The position numbers and the translations under genes are program-made. From the NCBI GenBank assembly GCA_026182355.1, contig JAPFBL010000104.1, positions 1,543,501 through 1,607,500 of the forward strand: a stretch of DNA of 64,000 bases, written 5' to 3'. Source of the DNA: Hermatobates lingyangjiaoensis (Eukaryota; Arthropoda; Insecta; Hemiptera; Hermatobatidae). Below, in pieces: positions 46,867-58,711 of the stretch (positions are counted from its first letter, which is position 1; the number at the start of each line of letters is the position of its first letter). Under the pieces are notes generated by a model that was not told the origin of the DNA, ran no database searches, and worked only from the letters and a program-made list of their open reading frames with translations.

Positions 46867-47179
46867 ATTCGTAATGACAATGAAGCTGTTCCTCGTGATG
46901 GGCGTGAACTGGGCTCTAGAAGTTTGCTCCTGGATAATCCTCGAGCCACACTGGATATGGTACGGCTCTGACTCTGCCAACGCCCTTCAAGGTATTCTCA
47001 TCTTTGTGCTGTTTGTCGCCAAAGGTGACATCCTGGAGGCAATCAAGCGACGCTTGTGTGGCCAGCCGAGAGAGCAACCTGCTCGATTAGTCACCGTCGT
47101 GTCCTGCCAGGACACGAGGTCATCAAGGCCGTCTAGGTCCCCGTCCCGCCTGACCTTGTCTCCACATGACCTTCATTAG
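46867..47179 (+). CDS. mthl: Methuselah-like GPCR, terminal exon (TM6, TM7, C-terminal tail)
   Basis: Last coding exon. After TTGTCCTCAG (AG at 46865-46866) the frame reads FVMTMKLFLVMGVNWALE, the typical TM6 of methuselah-like receptors (K-L-F-x-V-M-G-x-x-W-x-L-E). It continues with EVCSWII, a short extracellular loop (EPHWIWYGSDSANA), TM7 (LQGILIFVLFVAKGDI) and helix 8 (EAIKRRLCG). A tail of about 40 residues rich in Ser, Arg and Pro follows, ending at TAG 47177-47179. The first base completes the codon left open at 34870, so all three exons join in one frame. In-frame sequence upstream of 46867 is intron and shows no homology. Length and topology match the family's C-terminal third. A LINE fragment ends only about 240 bases upstream, in the intron. 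Confidence 0.9.
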
Positions 47180-47261
47180 GTCATAACACAGTTATTTATT
47201 TAGTCAATATTCTTATATCTTATTAAAATCGCAACAACTTAAAACAGATCGAGATGTTGGA

Positions 47262-47273
47262 AATAAAAATAAA
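47262..47273 (+). promoter_or_regulatory. Tandem poly(A) signals of the mthl gene
   Basis: Two AATAAA hexamers lie back to back at 47262-47267 and 47268-47273, 83 bases after the stop codon of the receptor. They are the first canonical signals downstream of the gene, so the 3' UTR is probably only about 100-120 bases. In DNA this rich in A and T the hexamer is common by chance. The call rests on its position. Confidence 0.5.
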
Positions 47274-47279
47274 TATTGA

Positions 47280-49339
47280 TATGTTCAAAGTTTACGTCTA
47301 GCTATTATCTATCCTAAATACATAACGAACAAGATGATGTGATTATATTGTTTTATTGTTACTCTGAAACATAAGTTGGAAATATCACAGCACAGAATTT
47401 GATAGATTAATATATAAATTAATGATTAATGTTTTGATAAGTTACTATGTAAATGACTCAATTGATTTTATAAATTGAGATGTAATAATTTAATGCTAAA
47501 GCTAAAATCGAAAACATGAATTTCTTTCAGAAGTCGGGTTATTGGAATAGGTAAAGAGTTGTTGTGTGAAAGAGTTGAAAAGTCTGAAATTCACTTGACT
47601 GAGCCAGTCTCTCAGTTGCTCTTAATTATTACTGTATTTCCACAATACTTATTTCATGATAAAATAAACATTTTCTTTTTCCTTTTCATCAAAGTATTTC
47701 TTTAGCTTACTTTTGTAACTTTTTTAGCTACTAAGAGAAGAAGCTCTTATGTTCAGACACCTTTTTTTCTAATCAGTAAATATATGATGATGATGATGAC
47801 TTAGTTTTCATTAATTTTCGAGCTCTTATTAGCATGTATCCTTCATGTTTAAAACTCTTCCTATTAATAGGATTTTATTGTTTCTTTAATAAGAAAAACC
47901 TAATATTTATTATTTTAACTATTACAATAATAAATGATTTAGAAAATAAGTTTTTGTGTGGAGTCTAGACGTTTCTTTCCATCAATCTGATCAGGTGAAA
48001 GAATACACAGGTGAGTTATAATATAACATTATAATAGTATGCATATTAGAGTAGTGATCTGGAATACTATTCATTTTACAATGCTCACGCAAATGTAAAT
48101 TAGAAAAGGAAGTCCATCATTGAAATTTTCAGTTTCTACGCAGAAATTTCCCATTATTCCTTCTGTCTACAAGCTGATATAGCTGAAGAAAAACACTAGG
48201 TCTTCTAAACGCGTTGTTTTGGTTTTCTTGATAAAGAACTTATGTGGAATTTCCTATGAAGGCATTCATTTATACACTATTAATAGTTGTTTCAACATTT
48301 ATCTGAATGCAGGTAAGTAATGAACCGTGCACTCAAAATATGCAAATAAAGCTATTTGCAATATTAATATGAAATGATTAAGCAGCATTGAGAGTCATGT
48401 AATTGAACAACTCATAAGAAGTAAAGGAGATAATCGCGGTCGAAGTCATCTGCTTCAACTTTTAGAAAGAGAAATGAATCAACTGCCAGTGACATATCCT
48501 TTGTATCTATTATACATTGAATGTGGCGAAAAAATGACCATTGTTAGTACTCCAGAGATGAAAACAACTTGATTCATTTGAACCACCTTATTCTGTGTTG
48601 TCACATTTCGGAATTTGTTACAATGAAATGTATAAAAGAAATCCATAATAACATTAATTTACTCTATTATAAGTATGTGTTTAAATATATTATTATAGGT
48701 TTGTTCTCTAATCAGGATTCGGTCAATTTTCTAGGATAAAAAATCAAACTCTCGTTGTCTACCAATCCTGATTAGAGAACACACCTATTCTATCAAACGG
48801 TCGATATATTATTGAATCTGATTTATATCATTATATTTAATTATCATTTAATTTAATGATTATATAATAATTTATATTATATATTATAATAATTATTATA
48901 TATTGTTTTATATATTATATATTATATAATAATTATTATTATATAATAATTTAATTAATTATCATTATATTTAACAATTGAAGTGCATCTGAACCTGTAT
49001 GTGCATCTCTAGATATAATACAGATATGTATGCCAGTTTGCAGATATTTGTTTACATTTTCAAACAAAAGGGAAAACACCGGCAAAGACTGAATATTGTT
49101 TTTGTTTTTGATTTTGTTTATTGTTTTTCTTGTGTTTTGATGAATCGTCCTGGCAGTAACTTCAAATGCACATGAACTTCAGTTACTAAGAATCTATTCT
49201 TAGACTTTGACCTTAGCCTTTGTAAGCCACTTACAAACAATAATACTTACTATAAAGAAATAATATGATGTTAATATAAAAAGTTTTTAGTTCCATCAAT
49301 CATAACATGTATCAAATTTGATAAATACAATCGCTATTT
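47280..49339. other. Downstream flank of the mthl gene, no gene recognised
   Basis: AT-rich. It holds a decayed Penelope-like end at about 48185-48235 (AGCTGAAGAA...CTAAACGCGTTGTTTT) and a small inverted repeat at 48702-48790, in which GTTCTCTAATCAGGATT and its complement flank the CTAGAAAATTGAC phrase shared with 32375-32400. Confidence 0.45.
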
Positions 49340-50770
49340 TGGGGTAGTAATGGAGCAATTAAGCGCCTCGAATAGCGTCTAACACTCAACTCCGACTTTT
49401 GGGCTTCACGAGGCTACCCTGTTAACCTGCTATACACAAAGACAAACGAAAGAGGAGGAGCAGGTGATCAGGGGCTGGCCCTAACCACCTTCGTTTCCCA
49501 TCCTTCCTAATCCCCAAATCCCCCTCCTTTTATCTCAGCCCCAATCTAAGGTGTTATGCGATCCGTGCCGAAGGATGGATGATACCGGGGTTACTGTATT
49601 ATGAATGGAGCCTAAATGGGTACCAGGCGACCCTCTTGAGTAAATAGCATTACTCCGGTATGCAGAGCTCTGCCGGAGTGAACAACCCTACCTCTAGCTA
49701 GTCGTGGGAACCATATGAGTACGAATAACAAAAAAATAAACAGAAAGTCGGGAAAATACCACCGACAGAACGTCAGGGATTTCCCTCTGCATTTTGATGG
49801 CGAAAGAAGTCCGCATCTTCTGGCCATGCAGAGGGTCCTAAGGCGTCAACTAGTGAGAGCAAACCTCCTACAAGTGCACCTAATGACCCGAAGAAGACGA
49901 TCCTGAAGAAAGAGAAAAGAGTTAACTTTCTCCCGAAACGAGGAAATCCCTGGGGAGTGGATGATCCCTGTAGAATTGGCCTCAGCGGAGCTCAGGTGAA
50001 GTGGTACCTGAGAACAGAATCAGAAGGGAAGACTCCGGATGAGGCCAGGAAAGTTGCTGACGACTGTAGGTTGCCAACAAAGCAGGAACCATCAGCAATG
50101 GAAGTGGGAGCATCTACTGAAAAGGAACTGCTGGAAGGGGAAATGTAGCTCCTCATACAGGAGATCCTACAAAGGAACCATGAAGACCATGAAGCTGACC
50201 CAGGTGAACTTCCACCATGCCAAAGCCGCTTCGGCGGTAATAGAAAACATGTTCACCTCCCATGATCTAGGGCTCGCGCTCTTACAGGAACCCTGGTTCT
50301 TTAAACACCTGGTAAGAGGATTAAACTATAAACAGAGTAAGACAATTTGAGGTAGAATTATAATTCGTATTATCATGTATTATAATTAGGAAAAACACTA
50401 TTTATCGTTATTTTTTAGAATTCAGGACAAGAGACCTAGTTCCCAGATAGGTTGAGGTAAGACTGTATAGGGAAAAGACCAGTGTAGTCTTTGCTTCTGC
50501 TTAACTTCCAGGAAAAGAGGATCACCCACCTCCAGAAGAACTGCAGTGGCTAATCCAGTACTCTGGAAAGAAGAAACGCTCCATTCTGATTGGTTGTGAT
50601 GCGAATGCCCATCACACTCAGTGGGGAAGCACGAACACAAACAAGAGAGGTGAGTCCTTTCTCGAAATTTTGTTGAAGGTAAAACTAGATATTTTCAGTG
50701 TTGGTAAAGTCGTAACTCAAGTTAGACAAAATGTTCTTGATCTAACACACAAATCCACATACAAAATCAC
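49340..50770 (+). pseudogene. LINE 5' region: 5' UTR, ORF1-like and endonuclease domain, truncated
   Basis: A GC-richer block on the + strand. After a leader come short frames including IGLSGAQVKWYL and KTPDEARKVADDC, which resemble the LSGAQ...EEA segment of insect LINE ORF1 proteins. The endonuclease begins near 50185: LTQVNFHHAKAASAVIENMF, then ALLQEPWFF and GLNYK. After an AT-rich interruption (about 50345-50410) it continues FRTRDLVPR, ASALPGKEDHPPPEEL (stop omitted) and GCDANAHHTQWGS, NKRGESFLEILL, VLDLT. QEPW, RDL and the GCDANAHH..WGS catalytic block are diagnostic of the apurinic-type nuclease of R1/Jockey/LOA-like LINEs. Stops, a frameshift and loss of the reverse transcriptase make it inactive. 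Confidence 0.8.
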
Positions 50771-53480
50771 CTTTTCACTAATTTTTGAGACCTATTTTAT
50801 TACAGCCACGGAATTTCAGAACATGTTTGCTGTTTATAAATGATGACAATTACTAAAGTCCATGTTTGCTGAATAATAAAACAATTATTTCTGTTCAATA
50901 AATATGTGTCATGAAGCTTTTGGTAACCCGAAATTGTTTAAAAAATTTATATTTAAAACCAGCAATAATTATTTTGAAGTTAAATATTATTTGCTTTAAG
51001 AACCTTTTTTTTTAATTAGTCTTTTTTTCTAGAGTATCACGGTTCTTCCTTTAGCCTAGCAGAGCAAAAAATACTTTTCAATAGTAATTTTATTATAAGA
51101 TGTTTAATCAATTTAGTCAAGGTCAACATATTCTTACATGACGCCAGAACACCACTGCCCTGTTAGTGTTGCGAAGATACAACATACAAGGTCTATTACC
51201 TCTACGGTGCTTGTGTTTGAATTAGAACATATATGTTTCTGTTAATGTTTGATAACTTATTATTACCTTACCTATAATAGGTTTTTTCATATATAAACCT
51301 TTTCATTCAGAGAGTACTCTCTATTGCTTACTGCTTGTTTACTTTCTTTATTTTAATCCTATTTTTTTATATAATTCATTGAAGTTAAAACAAAACAAAA
51401 ACATGGTTTAAACATTTATTCATAAAAAAGAAAGATATTATGTTATATACTTAACTAAATTACCTTAGACTTTGAAATTTACTTATAAAAATAGTACTTA
51501 CGGCAAACTGGATAATAAGAACAGAAATTGGCCTAAAGAGAAACATAAATACTATGTTAATTCTTCTCCCTCGTGTAAATTTCAGACTGAAGTAATCTAT
51601 TTAAGAGTAATATATTCTCTTCAATTACTGTAAAAGCAAGTAGACTGCACAGATCTAGAGAAGTAGGAAAAAGTAAGTTTCTTGGATGATGTCAGCGTCA
51701 AAATATTATCTTATATTAAACATGCAAGCTTACAATGTAGATAGAATCAAACGTATTTAAAATTTAGAGTTCTAAGTTAGTCATTCATAAAAAAAACTAT
51801 CTTATATACTTAACAAAATGGTCTTAAACTTTAAAAGCTTCTTATAAACAATAGTAATTACTTTAAACAGGATAATAACAACAGAAAATGGCCAAAAAGA
51901 GAAACATAAACAGTTTTGAAGGATTTATGCAGATTTTTAGTTAGTAGTTTAATAGGTAGTTATGTATTAAAATAAAATATTATATGATAATAATAAATTA
52001 GCAGACTATATGAAATAATAAATGTGACAGCGTTAATGTAAAATGGCAACACTGATAATGTGAACGACTAGCAAAAACACACAGATTCTGTTTATATTGT
52101 TACTATCCTGTTAATGGACATGCTCCGAACCAGTTTGAATAAAGAAGACAAATTAACAGGAGTGATTGGCTAAATTTTTAACAGTACATCTTGAAACTCT
52201 GCGAGAGATACAGCATCATAATTTTTAATTATTCATTATGGGACTTATAAGTATATCTTGAATTCAAAAATTATCTTTATTTGTGTGACGGTTTGTTTAA
52301 AATAATAATGATTTATTAGGTTTTATCTGTTAATTGATTTGTTAGTTATTAGTAATTTCCTACCTGTACTTAAGAGTATCCATGTTCTGGTACTGTTTTC
52401 TTTAAATGATAACATGTAAGAATGAATAAAATGTGGTACTGTTAGTATTACTCACAGAGAGCTACATTTGTGCCTTCTCTTGATCCATCGTTGTGGAGCA
52501 GATGTTTAGAGTTGGTATGAATGAGTTGTGAATGTGTATCTAAGAATATACATTGGCTAATCAAGAAAAAAATAGAAAACGGCTCAGATCTAGTCAAGAA
52601 ATAATATTTTCTACGCAAAAATAGAAATAGTATAAATCATTATTCAGAGTTTTTTTTTAAAGAAGTTCTTTCCACGGTTATTTCTTTATATTTTCCAAAA
52701 TCTTTAAGTTGTAATTTGAAAGAAGTTGTACTGGTGCCAGTTGGAGTCTCTCGTGGCAAATTCACTGGAGGAAATAAAACAGAGAGCAGTAGAAACTTGT
52801 TTATCGACTACAAAGGGAAGACAGGAGCTGGTTTGAGAGGAATTGTTTTTCTGTAGCCTGGCAATCGGTTCACTGGAAGGCTGTTCTCAAAGTAAACACC
52901 GCTGCAAGTCTTTTTAAACTTTCCTATTTACCACTCTTTAGGAGACAACATTTTTTGAGTTACAACTTATTTGAAGTATGTTCACTAATGAGTTTATTCT
53001 TCAACTGAGTTCAAAGTCATCAACAATTTGAAACCAGTACTCTTGATACCATCATTAAAACGTTCCATTATAGTAATCATATAAACAAAATAAATATTTA
53101 TTACTTTTACATTACCAAATTTAAAGTACACTCATCATAAAAAAAAAGTCAACTACGATATATTTAAACGTTTTGAGGTACTATAGATACATTTTTGTAA
53201 ATTTTTCCATTACTTCTCTTAACACAGATCGGTGTATATCCAACATTTTTAATCTATATAAACTAATTCTATTCCATTTTTCATGAAAAATTACATCAAA
53301 CATATCTAAAACATTAGCATTTAGAATAACAAAAATTTCTTCAAAAAAATATTAGCATTAACCAAAATGAACTCAAATCACGGGGAATTGCAAACTTGTT
53401 AAAACAGTAGGTTAAAGTTAATATCACTTGTTTTGCACACAAAATATCTTTATGTGATTTTCTTAAGAATCAATATTAAG
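50771..53480. other. AT-rich stretch with one coding-like patch
   Basis: Mostly featureless. Bases 51420-51545 and 51780-51905 share phrases (CTTATATACTTAAC..., AGAGAAACATAAA) and are diverged direct repeats. The coding-like patch at 52640-52927 is listed separately. Confidence 0.45.
52640..52927 (-). pseudogene. Unidentified coding-like frame with one internal stop
   Basis: On the reverse strand, 95 codons lie in one frame, broken only by a TAG (CTA at 52808-52810), in a patch clearly richer in G and C than its flanks. The frame reads CSGVYFENSLPVNRLPGY, then KTIPLKPAPVFPL, stop, then PPVNLPRETPTGTSTTSF and LQLKDFGKYKEITVERTS. It is rich in Pro and mixed polar residues, not the Lys/Asn/Ile/Phe bias of chance frames here. 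I do not recognise the family. It may be a retroposed gene fragment, a transposon ORF piece or, less likely, an exon with a sequencing error. The + strand is also open for part of it. Confidence 0.35.
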
Positions 53481-53484
53481 AAAA

Positions 53485-53530
53485 AAAATTTGGGGTGGCC
53501 TACACTCAACTTTACTATAAGTCAATGTAA
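53485..53530 (+). mobile_element. Palindromic-end repeat, isolated left end
   Basis: TGGGGTGGCCTACACTCAAC then TTTACTATAAGT matches the left terminus of the copy at 3591-5221. The homology fades after about 45 bases. Confidence 0.5.
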
Positions 53531-55680
53531 TAAACTCATTAAAAAGTAACTGAGTTTGTTATTATCTTAATGGCACATAGTGCATATGTAATTTTAAAAA
53601 CTATGGCATAGGCTAAAAAACTTAAATAATTTATTTTCTGTGCTCATTAAAGTAACACTGGTTATTTAGAGTACCCAGTCGGTCATCATACTGCATAAGC
53701 CCTCAGTAATCAAAGTTTTAGCAGTGGTAAGTCCAAAATTTACATTAACTATTCTTGCATTCGATTATTGTAATCCGCTATATAGTTCCTGTATAAATAC
53801 ATCAATATATTAGTGGAAATTTACTAGAATTGAGAGCATATTACACAAAGTCTCTTCATATCCATCATTGTACAATCTAGAATGACTCATTTAATAAATA
53901 AAGAGTCTTCTATCATGTTAACGAAAAATTATTCCAAAATATTTCGTTTTATAATTGTGAGAGGAGTGAAAAACTGTTTTAACATATTATATAAAAGAGT
54001 ACCGCTATCATCTATCATTATTGGTTTTGCCCAAATGCTTTACAGTGCTATCGTAACCATGACTTTTGTTTGCCAAATTCTCAATTTTATGTGGTACTTG
54101 ACACATAGCGTGGTCAAAAACTTTAAATTCATTCCCGCCCGCATACACTTAGACAAACAAAAAAGAAATCAGGGGACTACAAAAAAGTGTAAATACTTAT
54201 AATTTTTCCAATCAACTGAATCTTGACTACTATATTTTAATACAATTAAACTTATTGTAAAGTTCCATTATATATATTGAATACAATGAATACATTTGAA
54301 GGCATTGTATTCCAAAAAATATATCTATAGATAAAATAATTCCTGAAAGTAATACAAAAAAAGATTTAATATCTTGAAATTCAATTATAACCATTATTTT
54401 TACATCCTATGGCTGTAAAAATATGAAATTCATTTTAAGTGCTATCAATTTATATAAATTTTGAACATAAAGAAGTATATTCAAAGTTCTTTCTTGCATT
54501 AACCTTTTTACTTTAAAGCACTGAGCCTGAAATATTGCAGGGAAGAAATCCTCAGAAATATTATTAACTTTAGAATAAAACAGCAGCACATTTCTTTATA
54601 TGATTTCTGCTTGAAATACAATGAAACATATATTTGCCCATAATAAATTAAGACGCAATTGTAAAGGTATAGTGGGGGTAGTTTTCCCAGTAGAATAAAT
54701 GTAGGCGAACTTTTTGAACCCTATAGTTGGATGCATGTCTCGACACGTCAGTCACATTCGGGCTTCGCCAGACAGAACACAACAAGATTACCTCTCCATC
54801 ATGCTTAGGTAAACTTTTTATTTTATAGTTTACAGATCATATTCCATGATATAATTTTTCATCATTTTCTTTATGTGTTCTTTCACATGCATTGTGTATA
54901 TATTTTATCCACAATACCTGTATTTAAAGTTAAATGGAAGTTTTTTACTTCTTTTTGATCCAACAATATTAAAAAAAGTCATAGTTCATGTAAATTTTTA
55001 GTGTCATTTCTTTGCAATACTAAAATCAATTTGATTACAATCAAAATTAAGCATGCATAATTAAATTTCTTAGTCCAGTTGTTTTATATGATTATACCAA
55101 GCAATTGCAATGAGCCGGTTTGTTTCTTCTCCGTATGTTATACTACTTTTCAATTACTCACTACATGGAAATTTACTTGTATGAATTATCTGTCATGTCA
55201 CATTCAGCAAATGGCGTCTGAAGTTTATTTATTTCAAATAAATTAGGTTGCTTCAACGCGTTACGTTAGGTGATCAACAAATTTTTGAAATGGATATAAA
55301 AAATATAAGCTAATTATCTAATGAATAAAATACAATAGATTTCTTAATAAATCATAGTTATAATTTTCTAGTTGAAAGCTTGATTTAAGCTTACGCCCTT
55401 TAAGCTTTGAATGTTAGACTCGTGCTAGCCACCATCTTTGATTTCCATCTCTTCTCTTCTTCTCACTCCCTCTTCATCTCTGTTATACACTTCTCCCTCT
55501 CTACACTATGTCGCTCTCTTTTTTTCTCCTTCTGCTCCGTCTCACACCCCTTTATCACGCTGTCCTCTTACACTTCACTTTTGATCCATGTAACAATATG
55601 CCAATTGTATTAGTTATCCTTTGTTTTCCTGATTTTCTCTTAAGCAGAGAATTAAATATTCGCCTGTTCCTTTATACAGA
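53531..55680. other. AT-rich stretch, no gene recognised
   Basis: The open frame 53882-54202 has no recognisable motif. A pyrimidine-rich block at 55440-55600 (CTTCTCTTCTTCTC...) is low-complexity. Confidence 0.45.
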
Positions 55681-55688
55681 TTAAATCA

Positions 55689-56305
55689 CATCTGGAGTGG
55701 CCTGCATACAAGTTTACTACAAGTAAACATAATATAATTCTTGGATATACAATATATAATTTTCCATTTAGCTATAATATAAATGTCTAAATGGGAGATG
55801 TTTATTTGTCTTCATTCCTGGAGGTAGTAGAGATGGTGATTGATCCACTTATCAATATATACGCTTATTATTGTATATCACACCACTGATGCGTATAATA
55901 TCACTAGTATAACTACAACAGTAATAAAATTTTTAAAAATGAAAATTGTAGATTCCGTGTTACGAAATAATTTCTTATAGGAGAACATGGATTTTGTCCC
56001 AATAGCCATTGGATATCTTACATAGTTTACCTGACTTCCTTCTATATTGAAAATTTAAGACAAAGTTTCCCATTTAAAACTTAAAAATACCATTTATTTT
56101 ATCTGAAAAATATCAGAAACATCAAATATTATCGTTTTAAGTTAATTTTTAATTTAAGATGTAGGATAATTTTATCTTATTGAAAGAGTATATTCAATTT
56201 TGAACTATTTTTTAAATTTTTCTTTCTTTATATAATTATTATACTGGGAATTTTAGGGCTTCCTAGTATTTCATTAAAATCACTTTACTTTCCATTTAGC
56301 AAAAG
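55689..56305 (+). mobile_element. Palindromic-end repeat, left-hand part
   Basis: Left terminus CATCTGGAGTGGCCTGCATA, then TTTACTACAAGTAAAC and about 560 bases parallel to 3591-4210 (GAACATGG, TACTGGGAATTTTAGGGCTT). It breaks off at CACTTTACTTTCCATTTAGC, where different sequence begins. Confidence 0.6.
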
Positions 56306-56430
56306 TTGAATCACCTTCTCCTTGAGCCGATAATGTTATAGGCGTTAATGCAGTGTTAGGATCACAGCATAACTGGCTCGATACACCTGGCTTGTTGGCA
56401 AATAATCCTAATACTCATTCTGTTATTCTC
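56306..56430 (-). other. Short coding-like patch next to the inverted repeat
   Basis: The reverse-strand frame reads GLFANKPGVSSQLCCDPNT, then ALTPITLSAQGEGDSTF, and is open for about 40 codons in a locally GC-richer patch. It lies just downstream, on the same strand, of the coding-like arm at 56485-56879. It may belong to the same unknown element or pseudogene, in another frame. Not identified. Confidence 0.25.
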
Positions 56431-56484
56431 AATTTCCATATATATTGCTGACATCTTCTCCAGTAGAAACATATCTTTTATTGT

Positions 56485-56790
56485 TTACCCATTAAACTGC
56501 CTTCCTTCCACATAAATATTTTTGTGCTCCTTACTATCATTTCCAGTTGTTAGTTTTGATTTGAGAACTTGGTCTCTGTAAGTTCTGCTGCTCCTCTCAT
56601 AGTGTTCAATGTCAGCGCTCTTGTTAAACAAGTAAATAGCAGCGATATTTTTTTCAGCTTCACCAGTAAACAGCAACACATACATTCATGCACTAGATCC
56701 ACTCAGGGTCTTTTCTATATATACTGATACCATGATTAAATTCTTTACATAAGGGCAAATACAGCAGAGTTTAATAGCGGTATCGTCATC
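56485..56790 (-). pseudogene. Unidentified coding-like frame of the inverted repeat, left arm
   Basis: The reverse-strand frame begins about DSDDDTAIKL near 56790. It is interrupted by TGA at about 56686-56688, directly followed by ATG, and runs on 66 codons to the stop at 56485. The N-terminal part is acidic and then Cys-rich (LCCICPY). The C-terminal part is hydrophilic (KLTTGNDSKEHKNIYVEGRQ). No domain recognised. It is not a virus or transposon protein I can name with confidence. Confidence 0.3.
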
Positions 56791-56914
56791 GGAATCATTA
56801 TATTAACATTTCTCTAAATGTATAGAGAAATCACATAATACGTTCACACATATATATCCGCAGAATTTTACATATTTAGCTATGATTGAAGTTATTATTG
56901 TAGTTTCAAAAAAT

Positions 56915-56957
<43 letters not shown>

Positions 56958-57774
56958 CTAAAAAGAGGGAACAAGGAATTACCCACTACAAGAAAATTAT
57001 TTTTATAGAATTTAATTACTAATTGTAAAAGATAATCAACCACACATAATTTAATTGGCTAGAGTATAGTGGTGGTAGATAGTAGAAGGAAGCAACTGGT
57101 TTAGTTCCCCTTGCAAAAATCATAAAGATCAGTTACAGGAATATCAGTAAACAAAATTGTGCAGCAAAAGTAATCAATACATATTCCTCCCCAAAATTGC
57201 TAGTTGTTATTGCTGGTTTATAATTACTTGTAATATAACTGACTGAAATTTTACGAATTTGTGTTCTGAAAATCCGAACTAACCATTTTGTTAAGCCATA
57301 TAAAACTAAGCGATCCAAACTCATAATTATTCGTATAGGAAATTATTTTTATGCGTTTTGGTCAATCCCTATACATTTGGTCAATCAATAAAGGGGTATA
57401 AATAAAAATATAGTAATTATTGTAATTACTATAATATAATTATTATGTATTATAGTAATCTAAATATGTAAAATTCTGCGGATATATATGTGTGAACGTA
57501 TTATGTGATCTCTCTATACATTTAGAGAAATGTTAATATAATGATTCCGATGACGATACCGCTATTAAACTCTGCTGTATTTGCCCTTATGTAAAGAATT
57601 TAATCATGGTATCAGTATATATAGAAAAGACCCTGAGTGGATCTAGTGCATGAATGTATGTGTTGCTGTTTACTGGTGAAGCTGAAAAAAATATCGCTGC
57701 TATTTACTTCTTTAACAAGAGCCCTGACATTGAACACTATGTGAGGAGCAGTAGATCTTATTGAGACCAAGTTC
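56564..57774. repeat. Large inverted repeat with coding-like arms
   Basis: Arms 56564-56879 and 57460-57774 are near-identical reverse complements of about 315 bases, around a 580-base spacer that holds a (TA)n tract (56921-56955). Reading outward, both arms carry one frame: DSDDDTAIKLCCICPYVKNL, then TLSGSSA, a TGA, and MYVLLFTGEAEKNIAA followed by FNKSADIEHY or FNKSPDIEHY. The left arm's frame continues past the repeat to a stop at 56485. No family recognised. The pattern suggests an inverted duplication of part of a transposon or pseudogene. Confidence 0.7.
56921..56955. repeat. (TA)n microsatellite in the spacer of the inverted repeat
   Basis: About 17 TA dinucleotides, close to the inner edge of the left arm. 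Confidence 0.9.
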
Positions 57775-58699
57775 CCACTAATTTTTCAAATCAATTTTTA
57801 AATTTTTACTAAAGAAAATTTTGACACAATTTTTGGATTGAATGGATTGAAACTTAAGCATTCATATATTTTAATTTAAAAATAATATTTGCAAATTGAA
57901 ATGGGTAATTACAATATTCACTTCTGAGTGAAGTATACAGCATTTTTGGAAACAATAATGTTAATTTCGGTTCTGTCTAAATACTTAAGGTATAATGCTG
58001 ACGATATACTGTAACTATGGTATGTCCCATCTATGAATACAGATGCCTTTCTAAAAAAATTAAATATTTTAGGGCTGACAATGCACAGTGGAAAAAAGTG
58101 AACTGAAAATTGCTTTTGTTAGATGTCCTTTCTATTGGTTGCATATAGAGTTACTTTTTATGCCTTATTTAGAAAACCCACCAGTTTGGTTGGTTATGTT
58201 CTGTTATATTCCTCCTATCCAAGAAATATTAAAATATTGATTGTAGATATAGGTTTTTGAGAGCATTTTGTTCCCCTAATTTTCCTAATAAATAAATCAA
58301 TAATATAATTTCTATTTCTCACTTACTAAATACCGGGCTTCTTACATAAACAAAGTTTTAAAGAATATTAAAAAAATGGTACCCAGTGTTGTAATAGAAC
58401 ATCGTTTAATGTCAAATGTTATATTTTTTCATATTATGAGTCATTCGAACCATTTAATTGATTGCCCATAATTTTGATTTGGATATAATTGTATCTAATT
58501 GTAATGATGTAGATTAAAATTTTCATAGAAACTGGAGTAAAGAGGAGTTTGGAAATTTTTCTGTAAATGTTATCAAATAATATATATAGATTAGACTGGT
58601 AAAACATTAAAACTATGCGTAATTAGAGGTGAACAACGACGCACCTTGTATTGCCTTTGAAAAACATGAATCTTGATATATATTGGAGATAAGCTAAAC
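57775..58699. other. AT-rich stretch, nothing recognised
   Basis: Low-complexity AT-rich DNA between the inverted repeat and a Penelope-like scrap. Confidence 0.45.
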
Positions 58700-58711
58700 T
58701 AACTAATTTAT

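Noticed and set aside
46786..46980. Reverse-strand open frame over the TM6-TM7 exon
   Set aside because: Shadow of the receptor's terminal exon.
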